Shown: in pieces, positions 1-8,511 of the stretch
Numbering within the stretch: position 1 is the stretch's first letter
Layout of the letters: each line of letters begins with the position of its first letter
Assembly: GCF_004216905.1 (NCBI RefSeq)
Contig: NZ_SGXJ01000001.1
Coordinates: forward strand, 1,736,001-1,800,000
DNA: 64,000 bases
Reading direction: 5' to 3'
Origin: Kribbella sp. VKM Ac-2569
Lineage (GTDB): Bacteria > Actinomycetota > Actinomycetes > Propionibacteriales > Kribbellaceae
Program-made: the position numbers and the translations under genes
Notes under the pieces: model-generated
Told to the model about the DNA's origin: nothing
What the model saw: the letters and a program-made list of their open reading frames with translations, nothing else
The model's database searches: none

Positions 1-1190
<1,190 letters not shown>

Positions 1191-1194
<4 letters not shown>

Positions 1195-1835
1195 GCGAGG
1201 CGTTTGGCTACTTCTACTGCGGCTCGGGCCACGCGGGGGCCTACGAAGTCGCGGTCGAGTTTGCCGAGGACGACGACACCGATGGAGGCCTCGACGCCGG
1301 GGACGCCCAGAACGGGTGACGACACGCCTTGGGCGCCGGCCTGGAGTTCGCCGGAGGTGACGACGAAGGGGCGGCCGGCGGGGTCGGGTTTGCGGCGGCC
1401 GGCCAGGATCGCCTTGCCGGCGGCGCCCTGGTCGAGCGAGTGCCGGGAACCCATCCGGTAGGAGACGTGGTAGTCGGTCCAGCTCGGCTCGACGACCGCG
1501 ATCGCGAGCGCCTCCTCACCGTCGGCAACCGTCAGGTGCGCGGTGGCGCCGGTGTCCTCGGCGAGCGAGCGCAGGACCGGGAGCGCGGCGTCACGCAGCG
1601 TCGGCTGCACGCGCCGGCTGTAGTGCAGTACGGCGAGACCGAGGCGGGCGCGCCCCTCGCTGTCACGACGTACGAGTCGATGCAGCTCGAGCGTGTTCAC
1701 CAGGCGGTACACGACTGTCCGGCTGACGCCGAGCGCCGCGGCGAGCTCGGTGATGGACAGCCCGTCGGGGGCGTCCGCCAGCAACTCGAGGACAGTCAGC
1801 CCCCGGTCGAGCGTCTGCGAGGTCTCGGCTGGCAC
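1191..1835 (-). CDS. IclR family transcriptional regulator
   Basis: A 214-residue regulator. The N-terminal IclR winged helix (about 8-60, LSITELAAALGVSRTVVYRLVNTLE) is followed by a GAF-like effector domain (about 75-205, with YRMGSRHSLDQGAAGKAILAG and the closing GVPGVEASIGVVVLG). It is slightly shorter than the usual 240-260 residues. It is convergent with the Lrp gene and divergent from the membrane protein at 1870. IclR proteins often control aromatic-acid pathways, so it might serve the homogentisate genes expected to the left of hppD, but nothing in the window proves that. Confidence 0.88.
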
Positions 1836-1869
1836 GCTGCCAGGGTATCCGTTATTCGGGCGCGGCCCG

Positions 1870-2640
1870 ATGGCACCGTATCTTGCTGCCGTGCGAAATT
1901 ACTGGTCGCTGCTCCCAGCTATCGTCGTGATCGTCGTTCTGATCCTGGTCTATGCCGTTCCGACCATCATCAATCCGCAATGGACGAGCTCGATCACGGC
2001 GATGTTCCGCACCACCTCGGTGCCGGCCGACGCCACCCCCGAGGAGGCCCGCCGGGCGGCCGGCATCCTCGGCCCGCAGCAGCTGAAGTCCCGCCGGATG
2101 CTCGCGATCGCGATGGTCGTCGGCGCGGTCGCGCTGATCGGCTTCAACATCTCGTTGAACCGCGAGGCGGTCGGCTGTTACAAGGCCGCCCGCGCGTTCG
2201 GGGCGGTCGACGGCCCGGACACCAAGGATCCGTGCATCGACATGATCTACGGCACGTTCATCGGCGACGGCTCGCGCGAACCCGACGAGAAGAGCCCGCA
2301 GCCGGTGAAGTACTACCAGCGGGTGGACGGGAAGAAGCCGAAGTACCTCAAGTGGATCCAGAACGCCCCCAAGTACGACGATGCGGACCTGCTGTTCGGC
2401 ACCGTCGGCAAGTGCGCGTCGGACCTCAGCGTCCAGCAACTCGAGGACAAGATCATGGTGGTCGTCGACACCGACGCGCCCTGTCCGGAGGACAGCAACA
2501 TGTCGGTCACCCCGATCAAGCTGAAGAAGCCGCTCGGCGACCGCAAGATCGTGACCGTCGACGACGCGCCGGTGAGCGAGATCAACCCGGACATGGACTC
2601 GTGGTTCACGGTCCTCAAGAAGCTGGCGACCGGCGGCTGA
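1870..2640 (+). CDS. Two-TM hypothetical membrane protein
   Basis: I do not recognise a named family. The 256-residue product has an N-terminal hydrophobic helix (about residues 13-33), a short cytoplasmic or loop stretch rich in charged residues, a second helix (about 77-97), then a roughly 155-residue soluble tail with cysteines (GCYKAAR, DPCIDM, GKCASD, APCPED) that could form disulfides if exported. ATG 1870 is preferred because an upstream in-frame extension to 1693 would run antisense through the IclR gene; GTG 1891 is an alternative. It has no operon partner: IclR is divergent and the MFS gene is convergent, one base after its stop. Confidence 0.7.
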   Translation: MAPYLAAVRNYWSLLPAIVVIVVLILVYAVPTIINPQWTSSITAMFRTTSVPADATPEEARRAAGILGPQQLKSRRMLAIAMVVGAVALIGFNISLNREAVGCYKAARAFGAVDGPDTKDPCIDMIYGTFIGDGSREPDEKSPQPVKYYQRVDGKKPKYLKWIQNAPKYDDADLLFGTVGKCASDLSVQQLEDKIMVVVDTDAPCPEDSNMSVTPIKLKKPLGDRKIVTVDDAPVSEINPDMDSWFTVLKKLATGG

Positions 2641-3873
2641 TCAGCTGAGCGCGCGGGTCTGCGAGTCGTAGACCCGGAACGGACGGTTCCGCGCCAGCAG
2701 GATCAGCAGCCCGGTGACGCAGACCGCAGCGCCGCCGAGCAGTGCGACGGTCGGGGTGGTCAGCGACGCCGTCGTACCGGCGACGAAGTCACCGAGCCGC
2801 GGGCCACCGGCAACGACCACGATGAACACCCCCTGCAGCCGGCCGCGCATCGCGTCCGGCGCCGCGGACTGCAACACCGTGTTCCGGTACGCCGAACTCA
2901 CCATGTCGGCCGCCCCGGACAGCGCGAGCAGCGCGACGCCCAGCCAGATCGTCCGGGACAGCCCGAACAGCCCCACAGCAGCGGCGTACGCCGTGATCGC
3001 CAGCACGATTGCCACGCCCTGACGGCGTACCCGGGTCACCCAGCCGGAGAAGATCACCCCGATCAGCGCCCCGATCGCCGGCGCGGCCTGCAGGAGACCG
3101 ACGGTCCGTACGCCGCCGCCGAAGAACGCGCCCGCCACGGCCGGGAACAGCGCCCGGGGCTGTGCGAACACCATCGCGAGGATGTCCGCGAGGAACGTCG
3201 CCAGCAGCGCCGGCGCGGCGCGCAGGAACGTGAATCCCTCCAGCACCGAGCGCAGACCGGCCCTCCGGACGGCGCCTGTCGGAGGCACCGGTGGCAGCCG
3301 GAACAGTGCGTAAAGCGCCGCGGTGAACGTGATCACGTCGACCAGGTACGCCGCCGCGAACCCGTGCCAGGCGATCACCGCCGCACCGAGCAGCGGTCCG
3401 GCGGTGAAGCCCAGGTTGAACGCGGCCTGGCTGAGCGTGTTCGCGGCCGGCAACAGTTCGGGCCGGATCAGCCGCGGGATGATCGCGGACCGGGCCGGGT
3501 TGTTGACCGCGAAGCACGCCGACTGACAGGCCACCACGGCGTACAGCACCGAGACCTGTGCCCAGTCGAGGTGCGACTGCAGCACCAGGACCATCGAGAG
3601 CAGCCACAACCCCGTCGACGAGACGAGGGCGAGCGTACGGCGGTCGATCGCGTCGGCCATCGCACCGCCGTACAGCCCGAAGACGATCAGCGGGACCAGC
3701 GAGCACAGGCCGACCAGCCCGACCGCGAACGTCGAGTGCGTCAGCGCGTACACCTGGATCGAGACGGTCACCGCGGTCATCTGCTGACCGAGCTGCGACA
3801 CCGTCGACCCGATCCACAACCTCCGGAAGTCGGCGGACTCACGCAGCGGGCGGAGGTCGGTGAGCAGACGCAC
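2641..3873 (-). CDS. MFS transporter, EntS/MFS_3-like
   Basis: A 410-residue inner-membrane transporter with about twelve hydrophobic helices. The N-terminal FRRLWIGSTVSQLGQQMT and the loop GAMADAIDRRTLALV between helices 2 and 3 match the MFS_3 group, which holds the enterobactin exporter EntS and many actinobacterial drug or siderophore exporters. The central loop is near residue 195. The start is the ATG at 3873. No regulator or biosynthetic gene is adjacent, so the substrate is unknown; export rather than uptake is the usual role of this group. Confidence 0.88.
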   Translation of the reverse strand: MRLLTDLRPLRESADFRRLWIGSTVSQLGQQMTAVTVSIQVYALTHSTFAVGLVGLCSLVPLIVFGLYGGAMADAIDRRTLALVSSTGLWLLSMVLVLQSHLDWAQVSVLYAVVACQSACFAVNNPARSAIIPRLIRPELLPAANTLSQAAFNLGFTAGPLLGAAVIAWHGFAAAYLVDVITFTAALYALFRLPPVPPTGAVRRAGLRSVLEGFTFLRAAPALLATFLADILAMVFAQPRALFPAVAGAFFGGGVRTVGLLQAAPAIGALIGVIFSGWVTRVRRQGVAIVLAITAYAAAVGLFGLSRTIWLGVALLALSGAADMVSSAYRNTVLQSAAPDAMRGRLQGVFIVVVAGGPRLGDFVAGTTASLTTPTVALLGGAAVCVTGLLILLARNRPFRVYDSQTRALS

Positions 3874-3902
3874 CCTGACAACTTATGTCACAACGTGAAG
3901 AA

Positions 3903-4664
3903 TTAAACAGTCGGGAAAAGTGGGTGGGCGAGCGGTTCGCCGGTGGTCAGGCCGAGGCCGTCGGTGACCACGTGACCGGCGCCGGTGTACGTCGCCTCGG
4001 CGTCGAAGTAGATGTTGACGTGCGCGATCCGCGGGTCGTCGGTGAGGTTCGGTGTCGCGGAGTGCGCCAGGTACGCGTTGTGGAAGGTGCAGTCGCCGGC
4101 CTGCAGCGGGATCGTCAGGCGCTCCTCCCAGCGCAGGTCGGGCGCGGCGCGGAACAGGTCGTCGCGGTCCGACAAGTCCTGACGGCGCAGGTCCTGGTGG
4201 TCCTGCGAGCCGGGGATGAACGTCATACAGCCACGCTCCACCGGTACGTCGACCAGAGCGATCCACGCGGATAGCGAGGCTCGCGAACCGGCGTGCGGCC
4301 AGTACGGCGCGTCCTGGTGGAATTCGGTCGCCGCGCCGTTGTGCGGTGGCTTGATCAGCAGCTGGTCGTGCCAGATCCGCAGCGGTACGCCGGCCAGCGC
4401 GGTCGCCGCCGCGGCGAGACGCGGGTCCAGGGTGAGCTCCCGCAGTACGTCGTTCTGCTGCCAGACGTTGACGTACTGGTTGAAGATCTTCGACTCCTTG
4501 AACAAGTCGTCGGCGCCCGCGGTCCACTCGGTCGCGGCGGCTGCGAACCGGGCTGCCTCGTCGCGGCCGATGATGTTCCGGATCCGGACGACGCCGTCGC
4601 GGCGGTAGGCGGAAATGGTCTCTTCGTCGACGGTCGCGGATGCCGTAGGGTCGGTCGTGGTCAT
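3903..4664 (-). CDS. Phytanoyl-CoA dioxygenase (PhyH) family protein
   Basis: A 253-residue Fe(II)/2-oxoglutarate oxygenase. The metal triad is visible as H116-x-D118 (EFHQDAPYW) and the distal His201 (LAHSATPN). Arg212 is placed to bind 2-oxoglutarate, and a WIALVDVPVERGCMTFIPGSQ strand precedes the distal His. ATG 4664 is favoured by GAGGAG eight bases upstream; a longer frame upstream overlaps the promoter region. It is divergent from an AraC regulator, a common pairing for PhyH-like oxygenases of unknown substrate in actinobacteria. The chemistry is likely hydroxylation of a small molecule; the substrate cannot be told from sequence. Confidence 0.88.
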   Translation of the reverse strand: MTTTDPTASATVDEETISAYRRDGVVRIRNIIGRDEAARFAAAATEWTAGADDLFKESKIFNQYVNVWQQNDVLRELTLDPRLAAAATALAGVPLRIWHDQLLIKPPHNGAATEFHQDAPYWPHAGSRASLSAWIALVDVPVERGCMTFIPGSQDHQDLRRQDLSDRDDLFRAAPDLRWEERLTIPLQAGDCTFHNAYLAHSATPNLTDDPRIAHVNIYFDAEATYTGAGHVVTDGLGLTTGEPLAHPLFPTV

Positions 4665-4741
4665 CGGGTTCTCCTCGGATTCCGGTGGCCTGGAAGGTGT
4701 TTCCAGCGTCGCGGCTGCCGGGCTTCGAGGACAGGCGGTGG

Positions 4742-4768
4742 TTGACCAGGACTTGACCGATCTTGACC
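4742..4768. promoter_or_regulatory. Three phased TTGACC repeats upstream of araC-type gene
   Basis: TTGACC occurs at 4742-4747, 4753-4758 and 4763-4768, spaced 11 and 10 bases, so all three lie on one face of the helix. They sit in the 119-bp gap shared by the PhyH gene and the AraC regulator, just before the regulator's ribosome site. AraC proteins typically bind direct repeats about one helical turn apart. The operator role is inferred. Confidence 0.45.
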
Positions 4769-4783
4769 TCCTGGAGGTTGGGC

Positions 4784-5425
4784 ATGCACAACATGTTGAG
4801 CAGCGAGGTCTTCCCGGACCCGCGGTTGCCGGTGGCCGGCGAGCGGCTCGAGGTGGTCGCGGACGTCGCACCGCACAGCCATGCGTTCTTCGAGATCGCC
4901 GTCGTGATGGCCGGGCGGGGCACGCACGTCTCGGCGGCCGGCGAGGTCGCGCTGGCGCCGGACTCGGTCGTCGTACTGCGGCCCGGTGAGTGGCACGGGT
5001 ACGTCGACTGCGAGGACCTCGTGGTGCGGAACGCGTACCTCGGACCGGACGTCTTCGGCCTGCTGTCCGGCGCCCTCGTACCGGGATCTCTCGGAGCTCC
5101 GGCCCATCCGGCGGTGCAGCACGCGATGCGCCTGCTCGAGTCCGACCTGGCCGAACCCTGGACCCTCGACCAACTCGCGGCCCGCGTCAACCTCGCGCCC
5201 GGCTACCTGATCCGGCTCTTCGGCAAGTCCGTCGGCCTGTCCCCCATGGCCTACCTGAACCGCATCCGCGCCGAGCGCGCGGCCGGCCTCCTGATCGAGA
5301 CCGAACTACCGATCAGCACGATCGGAACCACGGTCGGCTGGCACGACCCCAGCCACGCCACCCGAAGATTCCGCTCAGCATTCGGACTGAGTCCATCCCA
5401 GTACAGGTCCGCTTTCAGACCGTAA
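4784..5425 (+). CDS. AraC family regulator with cupin sensor domain
   Basis: A 213-residue regulator. An N-terminal cupin fold (about residues 15-90; HSHAFFEIAVVMAGRGTH and LRPGEWHGY carry the His-rich cupin motifs) precedes two helix-turn-helices (about 110-210, with LDQLAARVNLAPGYLIRLFGKSVGLSPMAYLNRIR and the closing GLSPSQYRSAF). ATG 4784 has GGAGG seven bases upstream, so the TTG at 4763 is not used here. It is divergent from the PhyH gene and probably activates it on sensing its substrate. Confidence 0.9.
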   Translation: MHNMLSSEVFPDPRLPVAGERLEVVADVAPHSHAFFEIAVVMAGRGTHVSAAGEVALAPDSVVVLRPGEWHGYVDCEDLVVRNAYLGPDVFGLLSGALVPGSLGAPAHPAVQHAMRLLESDLAEPWTLDQLAARVNLAPGYLIRLFGKSVGLSPMAYLNRIRAERAAGLLIETELPISTIGTTVGWHDPSHATRRFRSAFGLSPSQYRSAFRP

Positions 5426-5431
5426 GCAAAG

Positions 5432-5992
5432 ATGTCCTTCATGACGTCGTCTGTGCAAACGCCTGATCCGAATCCCGGCTGGTTGTCCGAGTTCGCGCTC
5501 GCGGAGACCCGGACGCGGGTACCGATCCTGTACGTCGAGGCCGTCCCGGTCCGCGTCGACACGCTCGGCCAGATCGAGCACATCGGGGTCCTGCTCCGCA
5601 CGTCCCCCGCGAACGGCGAGATCACCCGCACGCTGGTCTCCGGGCGCGTGCTGCACAACGAGCCGATCCGCGACGCGCTGCAGCGCAACATCGAGAAGGA
5701 CCTCGGATCGTCCGCCTTCCCGCGGCTCCCGGCCACGCTGGTCCCGGTCACCGTCGCGGAGTACTTCCCGTTCCCGGGCATGAGCCCGGCGCTGCACGAC
5801 TCGCGCCAGCACGCGGTCGCCCTCGTGTACGTCGTGCCCGTCACCGGCGAGTGCAACCCGCGCCAGGACGCGCTCGAGCTGACCTGGCTGACGCCGGAGG
5901 AGGCACTGGCGCCGAGCCTGCTCAACGACATGGAGGGCGGCCGCGGCCAGCTGCTCAAGCAGGCCCTCGCCTGGTCAGGCGCCATCGTCTGA
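5432..5992 (+). CDS. NUDIX-like protein, DUF4916 type
   Basis: A 186-residue protein resembling the actinobacterial DUF4916/NUDIX group. Residues about 28-180 form the NUDIX-like core, with VEAVPVRVD at the start, LVSGRVLHNEPIRDALQRNIEKDLG where the Nudix box should be, and a C-terminal LTWLTPEEAL. The canonical GX5EX7REUXEEXGU box is degenerate (there is no REx2EE), so phosphohydrolase activity is doubtful. The start could be ATG 5432 or ATG 5441; neither has a strong ribosome site. It lies six bases after the AraC stop, so it may share that transcript. Confidence 0.72.
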   Translation: MSFMTSSVQTPDPNPGWLSEFALAETRTRVPILYVEAVPVRVDTLGQIEHIGVLLRTSPANGEITRTLVSGRVLHNEPIRDALQRNIEKDLGSSAFPRLPATLVPVTVAEYFPFPGMSPALHDSRQHAVALVYVVPVTGECNPRQDALELTWLTPEEALAPSLLNDMEGGRGQLLKQALAWSGAIV

Positions 5993-6002
5993 CCAGCACT
6001 CA

Positions 6003-6080
6003 GGTGGGTTAGCCCACGAGATGCTGGGTTTGCGTTTGAGATCCGGTGGGCGAACCCTGCATCTGGTGGGTGGACCCACG
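6003..6080. repeat. Three tandem hairpins between convergent genes
   Basis: Three related GTGGG-loop-CCCAC units occur in 78 bases: GTGGG 6004-6008 with CCCAC 6013-6017, an imperfect middle copy around 6045-6058, and GTGGG 6066-6070 with CCCAC 6075-6079. The outer copies share GGTGGG and CCCACGAGA. They sit between the NUDIX-like gene (+) and the SDR gene (-), where a bidirectional terminator is expected. No U-tract is seen. Confidence 0.55.
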
Positions 6081-6094
6081 AGAGGTTGTCGGGC

Positions 6095-6823
6095 TCACCA
6101 GGCCAGTCGGCCTTCCTCGGCGTACACGTGGCCGGTTGGTCCGTCGGGGCCGAGCGTCGCGAGCTTGACGGCGACCGCCGCGCCTTGGGCAGGGGTACGG
6201 GCGGCGGTCCAGCCGCCCATGTCGGTCGCGCAGTTGCCGGGGTCGGCGCCGTTCACCAGGATGCCGGTGTCGCGCAGTTCGTTGGCGAGCATGACCGTCA
6301 CCATGTTCACCGCCGCCTTCGACGCGTTGTAGCCGACCGTCAGCACGGTCGACATCCGCGACTCCGGATCGCCGACCTGCGCGAACGACGCCAGCGACGT
6401 CGACAGGTTCACGATTCGCGCGGCGTCGGCGTTGCGGAGCAGCGGCAGGAACGCCTGCGTCACGCCCACCAGCCCGAGCACATTGGTCTCGAACGCAGAC
6501 CGCAGTACGGCGGTCTCGATCCGCGACACCGCGTCGTCGCCCGCGGGGATGATCGCCGCGTTGTTGACCAGTACGTCGAGCCGCCCGTACTCCGCCTCGA
6601 CCCGCTCGGCGGCCGCCCGCACCGACGCCTCGTCCGTCACCTCCAGCTGGATCCCGACCACATCGAGGCCCTCGGCAACCAGTTCCTTCACCGCCAGCTC
6701 GCCGCGGTGCAGGTCCCGCGCCCCGGCCAGCACGGTGAACCCAGCCCGTCCGAGCTGCCGTGCGATCTCCTTGCCGATGCCCTTGTTGGCGCCCGTCACG
6801 AGCGCGATCTTCGTCGTATTCAT
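6095..6823 (-). CDS. SDR family NAD(P)-dependent oxidoreductase
   Basis: A 242-residue classical short-chain dehydrogenase with a Rossmann fold. TGANKGIG near residues 10-17 binds the cofactor, VNNAA is near 87, the catalytic Ser lies in NLSTSLA, and Tyr-x3-Lys is in GYNASKAAV. ATG 6823 is selected by GGAGGG just upstream rather than the in-frame ATG at 6832. It is divergent from an HTH regulator of the MmyB-like type, a frequent pairing in actinobacteria in which the regulator controls the SDR. The substrate is unknown. A second SDR of the same subgroup (same TGANKGIG start) lies at 34322. Confidence 0.9.
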   Translation of the reverse strand: MNTTKIALVTGANKGIGKEIARQLGRAGFTVLAGARDLHRGELAVKELVAEGLDVVGIQLEVTDEASVRAAAERVEAEYGRLDVLVNNAAIIPAGDDAVSRIETAVLRSAFETNVLGLVGVTQAFLPLLRNADAARIVNLSTSLASFAQVGDPESRMSTVLTVGYNASKAAVNMVTVMLANELRDTGILVNGADPGNCATDMGGWTAARTPAQGAAVAVKLATLGPDGPTGHVYAEEGRLAW

Positions 6824-6924
6824 GCCCTCCACCCTCCGGTGATCCGGCGCGATCAGGCAGAGTCGGCTGAGGCTGGGATCGGCGGTCCCTGGCTGAGCCC
6901 GCCGGCGCCTGGGATCCTAGGACC

Positions 6925-7767
6925 ATGGATCGCGACGGGCTGGCGGAGTTCCTGCGGGTACGGCGGGAAGCGCTGCAGCCGTCCGACGTAGGGCTCCCGG
7001 CCGGCCTGCGCCGTCGTACGCCCGGGCTCCGCCGGGAAGAGGTCGCGAGCCTCGCGACCATGTCGACGGACTACTACACCCGCCTCGAGCAGGGTCGTGG
7101 TCCACGCCCGTCCCGCCCGGTGCTGACCGGGCTCGCCCGCGCGCTGCGGTTGTCGGACGACGAGCGCGGCCATCTGTTCCGGCTCGCGGGCGAGCAGCCT
7201 GGTCCGCCATCCGGTCCGCCGGTGGAGGTGCGGACCGGCGTACTGCGGATGCTCGCGCGGCTCGACGTACCGGGTCTGGTCCTGGACGCGAAGTACGACG
7301 TACTCGCGTGGAATCCGCTGGCCGCGGCGCTGATCACGGACTTCTCCGCGCTCCCGCCGCGGGACCGGAACCTCCTCCGCCTGCGCTTCCTCACCGATCG
7401 GCAGACCGAACTGTTCGGCGAAGAGGCCACCCGGGAGTTCGCGCGCGACGCGGCCGCCGACCTGCGCGCGGCGACCAGCACCTACCCGAACGATCCGGCC
7501 CTCGCCCAGCTCGTCGACGACCTGCTGGCCGGCAGCCCGGAGTTCGCGGAGATCTGGGCGCGGCACGAAGTCGGGCGGCAGCAGACGCTGTGCCAGACGA
7601 TCTTTCACCCGCAGGTCGGACGGATCGACGTGATCTGCGAGGTGCTCGTGGTGCCGGAGCGCGACCAGCGGGTGGTGCTCTACACGGCCGAGCCGGGATC
7701 GGCGTCCGAGCAGGCGATCCGGCTGCTGGACGTGATCGGCCTGCAGGAGTTGACAACTAGGCCCTAA
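6925..7767 (+). CDS. XRE-family regulator with MmyB-like ligand domain
   Basis: A 280-residue regulator. The N-terminal helix-turn-helix (about 10-80) includes LRRRTPGLRREEVASLATMSTDYYTRLEQGRGPRPS, the hallmark of this group. The C-terminal MmyB-like PAS-fold domain (about 105-270) contains VLDAKYDVLAWNPLAAAL and the HxVGRQQTLCQ-type stretch near 215. MmyB-like domains bind hydrophobic ligands such as fatty acids. It is divergent from the SDR gene at 6823, its likely target. Confidence 0.9.
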   Translation: MDRDGLAEFLRVRREALQPSDVGLPAGLRRRTPGLRREEVASLATMSTDYYTRLEQGRGPRPSRPVLTGLARALRLSDDERGHLFRLAGEQPGPPSGPPVEVRTGVLRMLARLDVPGLVLDAKYDVLAWNPLAAALITDFSALPPRDRNLLRLRFLTDRQTELFGEEATREFARDAAADLRAATSTYPNDPALAQLVDDLLAGSPEFAEIWARHEVGRQQTLCQTIFHPQVGRIDVICEVLVVPERDQRVVLYTAEPGSASEQAIRLLDVIGLQELTTRP

Positions 7768-7814
7768 TCAAGCGACTGTTTGATCCGTTGGTTTCCGACG
7801 GAGAGGCTTGCCTG

Positions 7815-8101
7815 ATGCGTAAGTTACTTACCGCGCTGGTCGTACTCGGGTTGCTCGTCGTACCGCTCCGGGCCGCGGACGCCGCTCCGGGGAATCTCGT
7901 GTTCGCGGACGAGTTCGACGGTACGGCGATCGACCGGACAAAGTGGGCCATCCACTCGAACGCGGAAGCCGACCAGTGCCTCGGGAACAAGGGCACCGGC
8001 GACGCCCTGAGATCCTGGACCTGTTCGTGTACGCGAAGATCCCACCCACCGTGACGTCCGAGTCGATGCAACTCGACTACGTCCGCGTGTACCGCCCGTA
8101 A
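7815..8101 (+). pseudogene. Collapsed GH16 glucanase remnant (internal deletion and frameshift)
   Basis: The N-terminal part starts at ATG 7815 with a good signal peptide (MRKLLTALVVLGLLVVPLRA) followed by LVFADEFDGTAIDRTKW, the classic GH16 beginning. After about codon 62 the frame is lost. From 8009 another frame reads EILDLFVYAKIP and ends at TAA 8099-8101 with MQLDYVRVYRP, the usual GH16 C-terminus. The roughly 200-residue centre with the ExDxxE catalytic motif is missing. Read straight from 7815, the frame ends near 8054 in unrelated residues. GGAGAGG upstream of 7815 shows the old translation start survives. The remains fit a secreted beta-glucanase-type hydrolase. Confidence 0.8.
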
Positions 8102-8107
8102 GGCATG

Positions 8108-8138
8108 AGGCCCAGCACCCCAACAGGGTGCTGGGCCT
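8108..8138. terminator. 13-bp perfect hairpin
   Basis: AGGCCCAGCACCC (8108-8120) pairs perfectly with 8126-8138 around a five-base loop. It lies between the GH16 remnant (+) and the convergent hypothetical gene (-), so it probably ends both transcripts. No long U-run follows, as is common in high-GC actinobacteria. Confidence 0.75.
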
Positions 8139-8153
8139 CGGGGCACCAGCCAG

Positions 8154-8492
8154 CTAAGGACGCAGGAGCCCTTCCTGCGGGTCGTAACACACGAGCCCGA
8201 GCTTCCGCGCCATCCCAGCCGCGTAGGCCGCGACCACCTTCGCATGAACGGTCAGGACACTGAGCGGAAAGACGTCTCCGACTGCGTCGCTGAGCAACGG
8301 CTCGACGGCCCACGGACTGCCCTCACCCTCGGGCCAGCGCTCGAGGAGGGCTTCCGCGTACGCCACCAGCCGGGGATGAGGTGGAGTGTCGTCGTCGCGT
8401 TCGAGCCGCCGAATCATCCGCTCGTACTGCTTGTCAGCCGCCTTCGGGCTGGCCGGCCGACTACCCACCCAGACCACCAGGTCGTAACTCAT
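8154..8492 (-). CDS. Conserved hypothetical protein, 112 aa
   Basis: I do not recognise a named domain. The product begins MSYDLVVWVGSRPAS, an opening I associate with small actinobacterial proteins of unknown role. It has a charged, helical N-terminal half (ADKQYERMIRRLERDDD) and a C-terminal half with LTVHAKVVAAYAAGMARKLGLVCYDPQ. There is no signal peptide or membrane segment, so it is likely cytosolic. It stands alone between the GH16 remnant and the GH87 gene, both in a different transcriptional context. Confidence 0.65.
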   Translation of the reverse strand: MSYDLVVWVGSRPASPKAADKQYERMIRRLERDDDTPPHPRLVAYAEALLERWPEGEGSPWAVEPLLSDAVGDVFPLSVLTVHAKVVAAYAAGMARKLGLVCYDPQEGLLRP

Positions 8493-8511
8493 GGGTCGAT
8501 GATCGCACCGC

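Noticed and set aside
1693..1869. Longer N-terminus for the membrane protein at 1870
   Set aside because: The added residues are antisense to the IclR gene and the first helix starts right after ATG 1870.
7788..8054. Intact small secreted protein at the GH16 remnant
   Set aside because: After about residue 62 the frame turns into unrelated residues while the GH16 C-terminus resumes in another frame, so it is a pseudogene.
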